Source: Symsagittifera roscoffensis
Taxonomy: Eukaryota; Xenacoelomorpha; Acoela; Convolutidae
Direction: 5' to 3'
DNA: 64,000 bases
Assembly (NCBI RefSeq): GCF_963678635.1
Contig: NC_087063.1
Coordinates: 53,275,074-53,339,073, forward strand
The position numbers and the translations under genes were made by a program. The notes below the pieces were generated by a model. That model was not told the DNA's origin. It searched no databases and saw nothing but the letters and a program-made list of their open reading frames with translations. Of the stretch, positions 36,301 through 51,300 are shown piece by piece (position 1 is the stretch's first letter; the number at the start of each line of letters is the position of its first letter).

Positions 36301-39300
36301 TTTCTCGCAGGATCATTAAAATGTGATTCAAAAAAGCAAAACTCGTGCCACCATATACGAGCAAGCCATAAATATTTATTGGCTTTATATTCTACTGATA
36401 GTGTTTGAGCAAGATCGCAGTTGGTACATAGTATCTCATTCTTGAAATTATACCGCAATGCCTCCCTAATTTCGATTTTTCTATCTGAATGAGTAAAAAA
36501 ATTCAAGTTAGCATCTACACGGACAGCAGGATTCAAGTTTTAAAAAAATATCAAGAATATTGACACAAAGATTAGAAGCACTTCTATTTTTTTCAAAACT
36601 TATTAAGGTAATTTTATCTGAGTTTAAAGTTATTTAGTCAAAGCCAGGATGAAATAATTGTCAACTCAAATTGAAAGTTCTCGAAATTTGAGGTATCGCA
36701 CGAAATATTTGTATCTTCGGCAAAACGAAACACATTTGAATTTGAAACTGCATGATGCATATCATTTGTATAAAGCAGAAGAGGACCTGAAACAGAGCCT
36801 TGAGGTACACCTGTAGTGATTGATAGCCAATCAGAGAAACAGTTATTCACATTTACACATTGAGATCTGTTAGACAAATAAATTTCCAACCATCTGAAAC
36901 AATTTCTACATACTCCATAGCACTCGAGTTTCCTCAACAGAATTGAGCGATCAAGTGTATCAAAAGCCTTTTTTAAATCAATGAAGAAAATACCTTTTTT
37001 GTTTTTATCGACTCATAATCTTATTCGTTCCGTTACTTCTGCTAATGCATCGATTTTTGCAAACTTCTCTCGATAACCAAATTGAAGATGATACAAATTT
37101 CAATTTTTTCAAGGTGATTGTACAACGGAGAGTGCAAAATCTTTTCAATTACCTTACTGTAGCTACTCAACAGTGATATTGGGCGTTAATTGCTTACTTT
37201 GATTCTGCTATCAGCTTTAAAAAGTGGTAGAACTTTTGCTAATTTAAGGTCTTCTGGAAAAATTCCAGCAGCAAACGAAATATTTGTCAAGTATGTTAAT
37301 TAAGGTGCTATCACAACAACTTTTAAAGAGAAAAATATTACTATTTTCATCAATCACATAAATTCGTTTGGATTTTAAGCTAGTTATAACATTGATTACC
37401 TCAAAAAAAGAGCAGGTAAATAGATACGTTGATTGACTTGCTATATCAATTTGATACATAGGATTAACTTCCACATGATTTCATTTCTGAGCCAATTTGG
37501 TGCCAACAGTTGAAAAAAACTCATTAAAAGCGTTAGCTATTGATGGAAAGTCAGACATACTTCTTTCATCTAATTCGAGTAATTTGACTTTTGTGGTTTT
37601 AGGACTTGTACATTTTTTCATTTGAAATCTTATACACTTGTCTCGAGTCTCCAATAAAATTACTAAACTTACGGTAATAACACGTTTTTTGGCCTGTCTG
37701 ATATTTTTTTCTACTTCCCGACGTTCATTAAGGAGTTTATTGTTTTTGCCGATATTTCCCTTTTCTGATTTCAATAATTTGTAAAATTGATTTCTTTTCA
37801 AGATTGAATTTTTCAAGCTTTTATGAAACCAAGGATCTTTCTCATATGGGAGCAAACACATTGAGAGATTTCTGGAGGCGTAGATTAAATTTATGGTAGA
37901 CTAGGCAGTGTTAAGGTTTGCATCATTCATTAGGTTGGAAAACTCCAAGTTTTGTTTTGGAACACGCGGGAATTCATTCATTTGATTTGCTGTTGTTACA
38001 AAAGACAAATCAGGGTAACAATAACCCGATGAATGATTTTTCACTGAAAACAAAACTTTAAGATTACTGGATAGTGGTCGTAAAAGAATTCCACTTTCAT
38101 TAATTCAATGTTAGGATATTCCAAATTTCGGAAAATTAAAATGATCTAAACATGTTGCTGAGGAATCACTAATTCGAGTTACAGACTTATTCAATAGTTC
38201 AAAGCCATTGGCTGTCAATGAATCAAGGGAAGATTGCTGTAAATTGTTACTCACATTACTAAAAGTTTCGATATTGAAATCTGCAGCTAAGATTATTGGT
38301 AAATTAAATCGAGAAAGATTTCCTAATTCTTTATCAAGCTCATCGACAAATTGAATTTTATTGAAGCGTGGTCGAACATCAGCTTATCGCAATTATCAAT
38401 TCATTTCCACCAATTTCAACAAGTTTTGAGTTGGATTCTGGCAAACCACTATCAAGTTATTGAATTAAATTTATTTTTCGTCAAGTTGTATCATAGTTGA
38501 TTGGTAAATTAAATCGAGAAAGATTTCCTAATTCTTTATCAAGCTCATCGACAAACTGAATTTTATTGAAACGTGGCGGAACATCAACTTATCGCAATTA
38601 TCAATTCCTTCACCAATTTCATCAAGTTTTGAGTTAGATTCTGGCAAACCACTATCAAGTTATTGAATTAACTTTATTTTTTCGTCAAGTTGTATCATAG
38701 TTGATTGGTAAATTAAATCGAGAAAGATTTCCTAATTTTTTCTCAAGCTCATCGACAAACTGAATTTTATTGAAACGTGGCGGAACATCAACTTATCGCA
38801 ATTATCAATTCCTTTCCACCAATTTCAACAAGCATTGAGGTGGATTCTGGCAAACCTCTATCAAGTTAATCAATTAAATTAATTTTTTCATCAAGTTGTA
38901 TCATAGTTCCACCACCTCTTGTTACACAAACATTCGTGATAACGGTGTGAAAACCTTCGATTCTATATATAGAGATCGTCATTTTCATTTAACCAAAATT
39001 CTGTTAAACATAATATACCAATAGGCGACTCAAGACTACTTAGAAATGCTCGCACATAACACTCACACATAACTCAGCTGTTGATTTTCTCTCAATAATT
39101 TTTTCTTTCATATTAAACTGATTTTCGCAGTCCTTTTCGCAAACTGGACAATTATTGGCCTACTCTTGGTGCCGCGCCCTGTGAGTCAATGCGCAATAGA
39201 TAAATCTTTTTCATCAATAGTCGCATCAATTTGTTTTGCTCAGTCAATCACCTTAGTCAGCGTTATGTTCCTGTTCATATTATTTGCGATTTTCAGATTG

Positions 39301-42300
39301 CACAATTTCCTCACTTAAGCCGGTTATTCTTACATTATCTCGCCGACCATGCAGCTTCCGATAGAAATTGTAGCTTTGAAATGTTCGCTTGATCTGTAAA
39401 TTTTTCTTCCACCACAGAATGTAATTTACTTCTGAAGTCCACCATTGCTTCATCAACTAAACGCTTTATTGACTCGTTCATTTCTGTACGGATCGTTTAA
39501 ATAACTTCAATTTTAAGTCTTTCCATTTGTTTTGAGATGATCGTTACGGTTGTCTGGATGATAGTTGATTCAGATTCTTCATTTGACGGTCTCAGCATAA
39601 TGAAGGGTCTTTTGATATAGGGCGTATCTTCCTTTCTACCAGTAACAAGGAATCTCAAGTTAAGCATTTCTTTCAATGGGGACTGGTTCTTGTCCAAATC
39701 CATTTTCAGTTATCTGAAACTATTGAATAAGTTTATCACAACAATGAAGCTAATAGTTTAATGGCTTGATTTGCCCATTAACAAAGTCATTGGAAAAACG
39801 GTAACCGCTTGATTTGTTCATGACCTACCTTTTCGCATCCAATAGAGAAGCCAGTGCCGCAGACAGACATCTCGCTCCGGATAAAAGGAGAAGAATCTAC
39901 CCGAAACATCGCCGCGTGTAATATTCTCGATACCTGAAAAAAATAACAAATAATTATGCATCACAATTTTTAGGTATCAATCCAAAAACTTCCATCATCA
40001 TTAAGTACCTCGTATCAAATCTTCGTGATTTGAACCGGCGACACTCCGGGATATCAAATACTCCGGCAGAGGAGCAAGGTTATCGCGTTGGCGACAATTT
40101 ATTCTACGAGCAGCATAGTAATATTGCACATTATAGCCCATAATTTTCTGAAACATTAAACAGAAAGCCCAATAAGTTAAATTCTGAAATCAATTCTGAA
40201 ATAATAAGAAGCCTAGTAATGCTCATAAATTAGTCAAAATTTGATGTTTCCCAGTACGCATCGAATTTAAAATGTCTAAGAATTTTAATGGCTTAAAAAA
40301 CAAGATTCACCACTTAATCAACGCACCAGTACATGAGTAACTGCAGTTGGTCCGCAAGCCGAACAGTTCATCTGGTTCTGTAAATTAAACTCAACTAATG
40401 CCAAGTCGTACAACACACACGAGTCATCAACTTCGTGATCAGTTTGAGTTGAGCTGCTAGCCTGTGACTCGGATTCTTCGGCAGCCGAGACTGATATTTC
40501 GAAGTCTTGGAGATGTCCGTTTAGACCGGCATGGTTCGGATCGGACCCATTTGACATTCCTGGTTGGTGTCTACGAGCTCGTCTGGAGCTCTTACAGTAG
40601 TTGAAAGGACGATCCCGATGTAGCAATTTGTCGTCTTTTTCGGCTTGCTGCTCAAAACAAATCGCGCTGAGCAAAATTTAAATGGATGCACGCGTTCATA
40701 TTACGCAATGAGTAATTTCAAAAACATATCCTTTAAAACATAGCAACAGACAGTTGGAAAAAATCAATGAACACATAAAACAAAAACAATTTACTTTTTT
40801 TTTTTGAAAACTTCGACTTTCAAATTTGAAACAAAAAAAATATGCACTTTAAACTCTTTGAACTTCAAGAGCAATTTATAGTTAGCCTTTTATTGATAAA
40901 GTTAAACCAATTTGAGAAAACTGGGTTGTTTGGAAAAGTTTTTAACCGCTGGGAAATCTTAAAATGAAATTCCAGTAGAAAATTCAAGTGGAAATCGATC
41001 ACGTTTTTGCAGTTTGCGTACTTTCTAGCACATGAACTTGAATTGAACTCAAAAAGTACGAAAGGGTATTCATTTGTGCATTTATATGCATGAAAGCACT
41101 TCTTTTGTTATCAGAGCATTTTAAGACTTTTCCTGAGAACAAAACATCACGACCTATATAAGAGTCTGAACTACGTTCATCGACTCTTTAACAAGAATAA
41201 ACAGAGGCGAGCACTTCGCTTCGCAAACACAAGCAAAAAGCGAGAAAAAATAGCTCTTATTAGGTCAAACACTAAAAAAAAGCTATGAGAAAAAACTCTG
41301 CTAGGTTCCGGTATCGAAACCTTGAACTCCAGATTAGGAACCACACGTCCTAGCATCAGCGCCATGGTCACTTCAATTTTCAAACAAAAGCCACCAAAAA
41401 TACAATCAAGATATGATGTTATTACAGTGAAAAATAGACTAGGGGTCCAGCCACAGCTAGAGGTAACTATTTGATAAATTTAAATGACCTGATCGAAATG
41501 TCATGCGTAATTTTCAAAACGTCAAAAATTTCTTGGCTGAAGATTTATCGAAAGTACTGAGAAAATCTTTTAGCGAGGGAAATCAGTAAAACATCTCCGT
41601 TCGATTGATTTTTTAACTTCAAACTTAGCATTTTGGAGAAATTGAGCTATGTCCAAAAAATGGGTCAATATGTCACTTATTGGAAGTTTACCAGATCCAT
41701 AGCAGATTTCATGCCAGAATTGGTAGAACCATCATCTGCAGGGGATATACCTACAACCTGCTCTTTGCATTGAACTCTTATTTGTACAATTGGCACGGTA
41801 GTTTCCGAGCAAATCACAGGGTTTTTGAAAACATGGCAAAACTAATTGTCTACAAAAAGTTAGTAAGTAACTGCTTATGCAGACAGAAATGCTGTTAACT
41901 TTTCTTACGATTGAATCTTTAATCTCAGTTTTGGCAAAATATTTATAGAGAAAAATCGAAAGTTTACAAAAAACATTACTTTAACTCAATTATCCAATGA
42001 GGATTCCTAACACCGTTTCTTACGATTGAACGTTTGACTATTACAGATTTTTTTCGGCACGGTAGATTTCGTGGAAAAAAAATGCTAAGACACGATCAAA
42101 AGTTCAAAACTTGGGCATTTTCTAAGGCCATAATTATTTTCTACAAAAAACAAAGTGTAGCAGCCTCTACAGGCAAGACTACAAAATATTTTCTCTTGTT
42201 TGAAGTCTTTGATGACTTCAGATTCTATGTGGTAGTTTTTGAGAAAATGAAAAACAAAATTCAAAAAATGCATCAAAAATCCCCCCAACTGCAAGTTTCG

Positions 42301-45300
42301 AACGCCGTGTGATTCGTTTAAAAAAATAGCAAAATCTACGGCACGCAGGGTACTAGACGGTCTTTCCATCAATCTTTTAACCAGTTTTGTGAAAATAATG
42401 GTGCCACCAAAAGTAGCACCAATATTTGCGTCTTGACTTTCAAAAAAAGTGATTTCGTATTATGACACTACGCTGCGCATGTGTAATCACGGTATTCCCG
42501 CAGAAACGCTTAAATATGTAATCGAAACTTGTTCTAGAACTTTACCTCTAAAAAGTTATTTCGGTATCATTTCTCAGTGGACACTACACTTCCGAGCAAG
42601 ATGTCAAATACAATATGTCAAAGATTTGTTAGCTTTGTTGGAGATTGTTTTACTTGATCTTACACAGCGAACTCACCATGTAGAATGTTCGGGAGAAGTT
42701 CTGCAGATCCCACTCTGCATTGGATGTGCCTTCCCAAGTGGAGAGCAAATCTACTCTCTGCTGCTGCTGCAGACTGACCCCCAGTGCTCCATGCTCACTC
42801 ACATTAGGTTCAGTTGGACCCTGGAACCAGTTCAAGAAAGTCAATCAACCAGTTCAAGAAAGTCAATCGGCAGTGAAAGAGAGATATCACAGGAAAAAGG
42901 GCCTTACTTTCCAACTCTCAGCTGAAACATTGATTCGAGGCCCAGCTTGGTTCGTACTAAACACTTTTGGGAGAGGAAACATTGCTGTCAGAAATAATGC
43001 TCAAACGACTCAAAAATTTAGTGACATGACAGATGGTTTCCTAGATTAGTTTGTATATTGGTCTTTCCCCTCTCGTATAAATAGTCCTACTGCCTCTCTG
43101 GCTCAATCTGGAGGCGGAGGGTTGGGGGCCAACCATGATACGTCCGCACTTGCAGCTTGAGTGTTCATTTACCAGTCAAGAGAACATGAGTTGCCTGAGG
43201 TTTTTAATCAAGAGCACAACGGCAGTTCTCCAAACAATGCCTGTTTATTAGCTCGACGCAATCAGCCGAAAAAATCTTGATGCATTATCGTGCTCGCGCG
43301 GAGTTAATGATATATTTTTTACACAGACGAAACACAAGCGAGAAAAGGGTCCAAACAATGTAGAACTAAGCAAAAATGTGATGTACCGGAATCGAACCCG
43401 TAATTTTGTGAACCTTCACCATGGTCGGTTGACAATCGTAAAATGGCGAGTGTTTCACGATTGTCAACCGAGCATGGCGAAGATTCTCTCTCGAGGTTGG
43501 GGCTTCGATTCCGGCCTCGAACTTATAAAAAAAACTATAAACACCCAACTTATAAAAAAATTATACAAAGATATCATGCTATGCAGCAAAAGCAATCCAA
43601 GTATAAGGCTATTGCTGAATAAGTGATAAGTACCACCAATTAAGGGAGAACTTATACTTGGGTTGGAAAAGAGTGACTTCGTAATAGGCCACTACACTCA
43701 ATGTATAAACAAACGAACCTCTACGACAGAACTCCTATTTCCATGTCGTTCTCCATTCGCAGCAGTCTCAGATCCGCTACTACTACAAGCAAACACCGCC
43801 GAATCTCCATTTGACCTTGAAATAACAACTGACGCCGGTCTCTCAAAACTATTTTGAATTGAACTGATGTCATTCACATTATTAGACTGTACGTCAAACT
43901 CCTCGTGATCACTTGTTGTTAACTCGGCGTCTCCAAACTCGGCTGATCTTTCGGCTGGAGGTGTGTTCTGTCGAATGGATTCAAATATTTCACCTCGCTG
44001 CTGGTCGGCGTCGGGAGATGTCGATGTAGTGTATCTGTCTTCGCTGTACCCGTGATATTGATGCTGGGAGTCTCTGGCTTCGTTAGATGATGTCACTGGA
44101 GCATTGGAACCAGAAGGTGCGTCTTGTCTTTCTTCACCTGAAGTGACAAAAAAATTTTCTGACCATCTGTATTTTTGAATTTTAGTAATAAACATAACCA
44201 ACATACAGTTGGAAAAGAGTAAAAGAACGCAAAGGAAAGGAAACAAAAAAAGCAAAAAAATACCTGGCCTTAAAGCTCTTTTAACTTCAAGAACAATTCA
44301 ACGCACTTTTTTGATAAACATAAATCAATTTGAGAAAACTGAATAGGTAAAGTTCTTGTTCCGCAGAAAAATATGAAAACTAAAATCCTCTTTTGAAAGT
44401 AAAAGTCAGTCACGTTCAGTAGTGGAGCATGCTTCCTTTTAACAAAGGAAATGAACTCAACGAAAAAAAATCAAAAGTCAAACCCCGAAAAATCAAATTT
44501 GCGCGCGAACAAACTTTCAAGAATTTCTCCTGATTAAAGAAATATCACGACCTATATAAGAGAGTGCATATGTTCATCGAGTCTTAGAAAACCTGCTTAC
44601 TCTGATCATTATTAAGAGCTGAAGCATTCGAAACAGAAACTGTTCTCAGATGTTCGGTTGTCTCAGTGACTGAGAAGTTTCTAGACATAGACGATTGAGA
44701 ATACACGACATTCATAGCATCTCCCAACTGGACCTCAAAGTGCTCGTGTTGGTGAGAGGCTCCTCGCCTGTACAACTCATGTGATCTATTTCTGTCGTAG
44801 CTGCTCATTGAATTTCTTAAATTGGGAGACGCAGGAAGCTGGTCTCCGTCTGCATCATGATCACCCTAAATTGTATCAAAATTACCAGCAACTGTCATGA
44901 TAATTTTCTGTCGAAGAAAACTTTTATCAGTTCGAACTTCGTTTTTATGAAATTGGTAATTTACGCCAAGCTCACTTGGAAGTTTTCAAGGCATAGTAAA
45001 ATGATGAAATTATTCAAAAGAAAAATTGAAAATAGCCAACATAATAATGGAAAAGTGTCAACAAAAAAAAATGACTCAAAAATTTCAACTACTGAGTTAT
45101 ACCGCAAATACATAGCACTTAAATTCTTTGAATTTCAATTACCTTTTTGGATTGAAATAATTTTTTGATAAAAACAATCCCACTTTAAGACAAAAAGGAT
45201 CAACAAAGAGGAAAAACAACCAGGCGGAGCTTCGCAACACTTCGATACATCAGAAACATGGCCTTGTAAGATAGCAGACAAAAGATAAAGTCGAAGGAAT

Positions 45301-48300
45301 TATCTTCAAATTCAACTGCAAAAAGTTCACATAATTGTCTCGGATGATGTTCCATAAGAGGAAAACCTGTCAATGGACATAACCAACGCCGTTAAGCAAG
45401 CATTCACAATTATTTATTGAGCGACAAAAAAGCTGACTTTACTTGTCTATGTTGATTACTTAACTTGGCTATGTTAATAAACGTTTTAATGTCTATTTCT
45501 CTTGCTCCTTTGACTTATTTGTAAACGAGCAGATTTGTTGGCTTTTGATGGTAACTTTGAGCTGCTTAACTTTGAAGTGTAATTGTTGGAAACCAAAAAC
45601 AAGAACCCATGGAAAGGAAACTTAAAGAGTAATGGTTCATCACATCATTATCATGGCGACCTCTTCGCATCTTTGAGTCAGTTTCGCCCCCCAAACAGGC
45701 AAATCACCATCTTCAGGCAACTCGCCATTTTAGGCAACTCGCCATTTCAGGCAACTCAACCAGGCAAATTGCTATTTTCAGGAAATTGGCCATTTTCAGG
45801 CTGAGTTCTCCAAGGATTTTGCCAAAAAAGACCACTAATCAGGCCAAATCGCTTCAAACACTAATTTAAGTTTCTCTTAACAGTTAAGACTGAACAAGTC
45901 CTCCTTATATTTATGATCAATAAAACAGCTGCCCATAAAAATTTGTTGCTTTAGAAATTTACCTTGAAAGTGATGACATCATCTGAAAAAAGAACAAATA
46001 TAAACTCTATGTCACTTATAATTTGTTTTAGATTTTTACTAATGTGATTCAGTAAAAAAAAACCGTACATCTACATTTTCTACATCTGTTGTTTAACTTC
46101 ATACTCTGAAAAAAAACGCGGGGTAAAAAAAATTAGCGGATTATATTTCATTTTCTCGTCCAATTTAAGAAAGCACTTTTAATCCTAATATCCTCTTTTT
46201 CTACCGAAACCACATTAAAAGAATTTTAACCGAAAGTTTCGCGAAATCTCAACAAGTGATTTCATCTGAATAATCATTCCATTAATCATGTGAAAGAAGT
46301 TTCTGTTTGTTTTGCAACTTGCGAACACTTTGTGTATCCGATTGATCAAGAAAATTTATGTCAGATTTATAAACAACTTTTAACTATTCATTGAAAAAAT
46401 AGAGCTTAACGTTTTTTGGCAAATATCGCGCCCTTTTAATTTTCTAATTTGTTCATCAGATCAAACTATCTTCCTACAAGTTGGCTCCGTCCAGCTTTTT
46501 TCCTGCTTTCTAGTCGTCTAGCTATCCACAATTGTTCGTAGGAGCAAACATTCCTCTGGGAAAATGGTTCCGTCCAGCTTTTTACCTCTTGCTAGTCGAC
46601 TCACGCTTTCCTCATTTGTTTGTAGGAGCAAACATTACTGTTAAAATGTGATTCCGTGCAGCTTTTTTCCCGCTTACTAGTCGTCTCTAGCTTTCTACGT
46701 TTGTTCGAAGGAGCAAACATTCCTCTTGAAAGTTGGTTCCGTCCAGCTTCTTTCTCGCTCGCTAGACGTCTCTACCTTTTCTCATTCTATTGTACGGGCA
46801 AATATTTCTCTTCAAAGTTGGTTCTATCTAGCTTTTTCTCGCTTGCTTGTTGTCTCTAGCATTCATCGTTTGTTCGTAAGAAAAAATATCGTCTTGAAAG
46901 TTGGTTCTGTCAAGCTTTTTTCTTGCTTAATATATATATATACAATTTTAGCTTGATACATATACAGATATATATTCAGTTTTTTTCTTCATATTAGTGC
47001 CGTTTCTTTTCTGCGTGATATGATAAAACGAGTTGAACGAAACGCTTGAACTTAAGAATATCCGAGAGTCATAGTAAAAAAAAGCAAAAAGTTGATAAAA
47101 ATGACAAAGAGAAAGAAAAAAATTAAGAATATCCGTGAGTCATAGTTAAAAAAAGGCAAAATTTGAGAAAAATGACATAGAAAACGAAAAAAAAATAATA
47201 AAAAAAAAACGATTAACTTTGTTGCATCAATTTTTTTGGATTGTTTGATAATTTTTTCAATTTCGAGAAATCCCTAACAAACTCCTAAAACAACTTTACT
47301 GAAGCAAAACTCAGTTTCAGAACTTAAATTAACCAAAATTAAGCATTTGTTAGCCGGCTCGCTCGCATCATTCGCTCGACTATTAATTTTAAAAATTTTA
47401 TCCTGCTCGCAATACTGGGACAACTTTGAGGAAAATTTTGTCATGTTACTCGAATCACGAATAACAGGACTTCAATAAGATATATATTACTCGATCCTCT
47501 CGCATTTTTGATTGTGGTTCCTGATTTATCCTCGCCTATTTTTAATTGTGGTTCCTGATTTTGCGTGAATGAAAAACAGAAAAGTCTAACACCTCAGTAT
47601 AAAATTCCTTTTCATTTTTCATATGGCCCGCTGAACAAAAATAATGTATGCAATTTAACTGGGGTCAGAAACAATCACGTTTGCACAGGAAAAAATTTCA
47701 AAACATCATCTCAAATTGACGAATGCCGATGATAGCATGAGTCCAGATTCGCTATATCTGTCATTAGAATTCAGTTGCAGACAAGCCAGCAACCCTGATT
47801 AATGGCAAAACTTCCTTTCAGTAGTATAAATTGTTAGACAACAGCAGCAGTTGCTCTTATATGTACAAAACTACAGCAGAAAATTGAAAAGAAAGCCCAA
47901 GCCATCAGTCGACCTGAAAAATTAAGGAGCTTTCTCGACAGATACAAATCATTTGACCTTGATTAATCTGAGTGTTGGATCAATCAACTCTACGTCAAAA
48001 CTTTCCACGTAACCAAAAGTTTATTCGGTTGGAAACACAACCCTTCGACATCGTCAACATTCGAAATATGTACAAAATTTGTTCTCAACTCGACCATCTC
48101 AGCCACATCAATTACCCAGAACTTGATGATAATTATGTCCGTGTTCTCCTTGGTGTTGATGCTTCATGGTTCATTGCCCGAAGACATAAAGAGGGGTCCT
48201 GCTGGAAGCCCATTTGCAACCAGGAATTTGCTTGGATGGACCGCCACTGGTCCTTTTAGTTCCAGATAGACTCTCCTTTCAGATACTCTGCAAAATCTGC

Positions 48301-51300
48301 TGATTGTTTTTCTCCTTCACATCCAAAAAAAAGATTGATAAGTTACTTAAAAAGATGGAAGAAAGTATTTACGACGATGGAACAAAGTTTAATATTAGCT
48401 TACTATGGAAGGAGAATGCGTTGCTACCAAATAACTTCGCAACCTCGAAGCTCAATTAGACTCAAAAAGACGATTAACTAAAGACCAAAGCCTTTTGGAT
48501 TCAAACAATAAATCTCATGCACCGGTAATTGAGAACAGTTCTGAAAAACTAGTTGTTTTGATAAAATCTAAGCCAATTAGCATCTGGTATTCAACACACC
48601 AACAGGTCATAAAATCAAAAAATCTATAAAAAAAATGACCAGTCTCAAATGCTGCTTCACAGATTCAAGATATCCCGTTGAAATCGTGGTTGGAAACTGA
48701 ATCTGATCTTTGCAGCAACATGTTTGGTCTGCCATTTCTTTTTCGTGAACAGCCAGTCGCAGTATCTGCCGATATCGAGGATATGTTTACGCTAACTGGA
48801 ATTTGAAAAATCACATCGAAATTCTTGTGGACGACTGAAAAGGGCATTCAGAAATATCAGTATACCAGGTTGAAATTTGGTTCCAAATGTTTGCCTTCGA
48901 ATGCAATATTTGCATTGAACAAAACTGCAATGCGAAGTGTTTCGCCGCAAGCAATTACAAAACAGCTCAGCTCATTAGCCGAATTTTTTATACGGATGAA
49001 TTTGTCCATCCGTTTAGGTCCATTGAAATTGCTTGAGCGTCTTCTTTGAAAATAACCACGGCACTGAAAAAAATGGATTCAATTTAATTAAGTTGAAACT
49101 GGACGTTGGAATTTATTTGACACAAAGAACACTCAGCTTAGTTTGGGACACTGAAGATGAAACTACGTTTCGGAAAACTCAAGTCAAAAACGATTTTCAA
49201 CGCAACAATATCACACTCCCTCTAATAGCGAGTTATTTGGAGATCTGGAATTTCATGAGAAGAAATATCACTCGAACGATCAATATTGTGGAAAATGGTG
49301 CAAACAATGTCAGCAGGGACTTTATGGAACTTCATCGGTACGTAGATGTTACATCGAACACTGCAGATTTGCAGCTGCATGTTTCTACTTATGCAATCCA
49401 AAGTGTGATAGCGGCCTGTATCTAAATTCGAACAATAAGCGATTCAAAAATTGAGGCCAATTTTGCCATCGGTCAAATTAAAGTTATCACCACTAAAATA
49501 AGAGAGCATTTCGAAGATCGATTTATAAGCTGCTATAATCGTATCACGCACCTGTAAGTTCGTTTTAGATGAAACAAGGTTCGAACCAAGCTCTGTTCTT
49601 TACTGTACAGCAGCACTACTGTTCCAGCTTGGCTTAAAAATACTCCAAAGTGCAAAGAGTTCTGCAGCAATAAAGTCAACGCAACTCTTTCGCTTCAAAT
49701 GACTTTCAAAGGAATACATCTCCGAAAAAAGTAAACCAGCTGATCATGCCTCGATAGGCATCTCTCTTTCAGATCGTAGGCACTAGCTTCAGACCCAAAA
49801 TTTCTCCTAAAACCGGAACCAGAGTCCTTCAAGCATTCGTTAGTGAAGCACCGTTTGTCCGCTCACGATTACAGCGTTCACGACCGCTCGTCGACTTCTT
49901 AAACTTTCTGATTGGCTTAAGAAACTAAAGGTAACAGCAATGTTTACCTTCAGTAAAAAAATTTTAAAAAAAGCTTTACTGATACGCATCATCGAGATTC
50001 AGCAAAATCCCTATTTTTGAGATGTCTCAAAGACAATCTTTCCCCGAGACAGTGAGAACGATTGAAAGCACGAAAAAAATTAGATATTAACGACAATCTT
50101 TTAGAATTCTGGCCGTTCTTTGTGAAATTTATTTAGGGCTAGGAGGCGTCGTCAATATTCTCCCCGCTCACCGATGCTGCAAAGCACCCCATTATTCTCC
50201 ACGCCAAAACTGTTTTGCGACTTGTAACCGAATATGCTCATCATCAATGCATGCCTCAAGGACACCGAGTATGTTCGTAATTACCGTTAACAAGAAGGTT
50301 ATTATAGGCTTGCGCTAAGCATTGAAGCAAGTTCGCCATCAATGTTTCTTTTGCGGAGGATTCCAAGAAAAAAGGCTAAGCATCTTCATGTAAGATCTTC
50401 TCGCCCCAATTCGATTTCAGGATCCAGACGAAATTCCTTGTCCCTACAAAAATCCGACATTGACTACATCTGACATTTTCACAATGCGAAAACTTCTTGA
50501 GCGACTAAGCAGTAAATCTGCCTGTTCACATGCTTTACGACTCGTGAAATGCAATCAAAAACGGTAGAAACCCTCACAACGTTGTGTTACAGATATCCGC
50601 CGGTTAAAAGCACGCCGAGGCTAACCATAACGGCTACTCTTGAACAACTCGACATATTTCATCGGAGCAACGAAGCATGTGCAATCAGAGCCACTGTCAT
50701 CCTTTAATTATACAGCCAACAATTTACAGGATCAAAACAACATATGAAAAATGAACCTTTCTTCTGCTCAGTATTTTAGTGGGGTTTAAGAGACTAGTTC
50801 AGCTGATTGAACGAGTTTTCTTGCTGAACCTTGGATCTGCGCGCCTCTCGGGATCTATTCGTTACAATCGTCGTTATTGCCTCTCTTTTGCTGATAACTT
50901 TCAGCTACTCAACTTGAAGTGTAATTGTGGAAACCAAATACGATAATTAAGCAAGTTTTCTTGCTGAACCTTGGATCTACGTGCCTCTCAGTGGATCTCC
51001 TCAAAACAACCGTCGTAGAAAAAGAGGGTCTTTTGATGATATCTTTTAGCTGCTTATCATTGAAGTGTAAATGTGGGAAACCAAACCCGACGAAGACATG
51101 AGTTTTCCTGCTGAAATGTGGATCTACGTGCCTCTCTGTGGATCTCCTCATAACAATTGTCGCAGAACAAGAGGGTTTTTTATCATATCCTTCAGCTGCT
51201 TATCATTGAAGTGTAAATGTGGGAAACCAAACACGATGAATACATGAGTTTTCCTGCTGAAACGTGGATCTGCGCGTCTCTCGGGATCTCAATTACAATC

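Noticed and set aside
30453-40674. BIVM gene for the CGPTAV/SWHYQ exons
   Set aside because: The BIVM motifs that I can recall do not match; only the papain-like fold is supportable.
42449-42925. 158-codon plus-strand frame
   Set aside because: Overlaps, on the opposite strand, a well-spliced exon of the C39-like gene and contains no recognisable domain.
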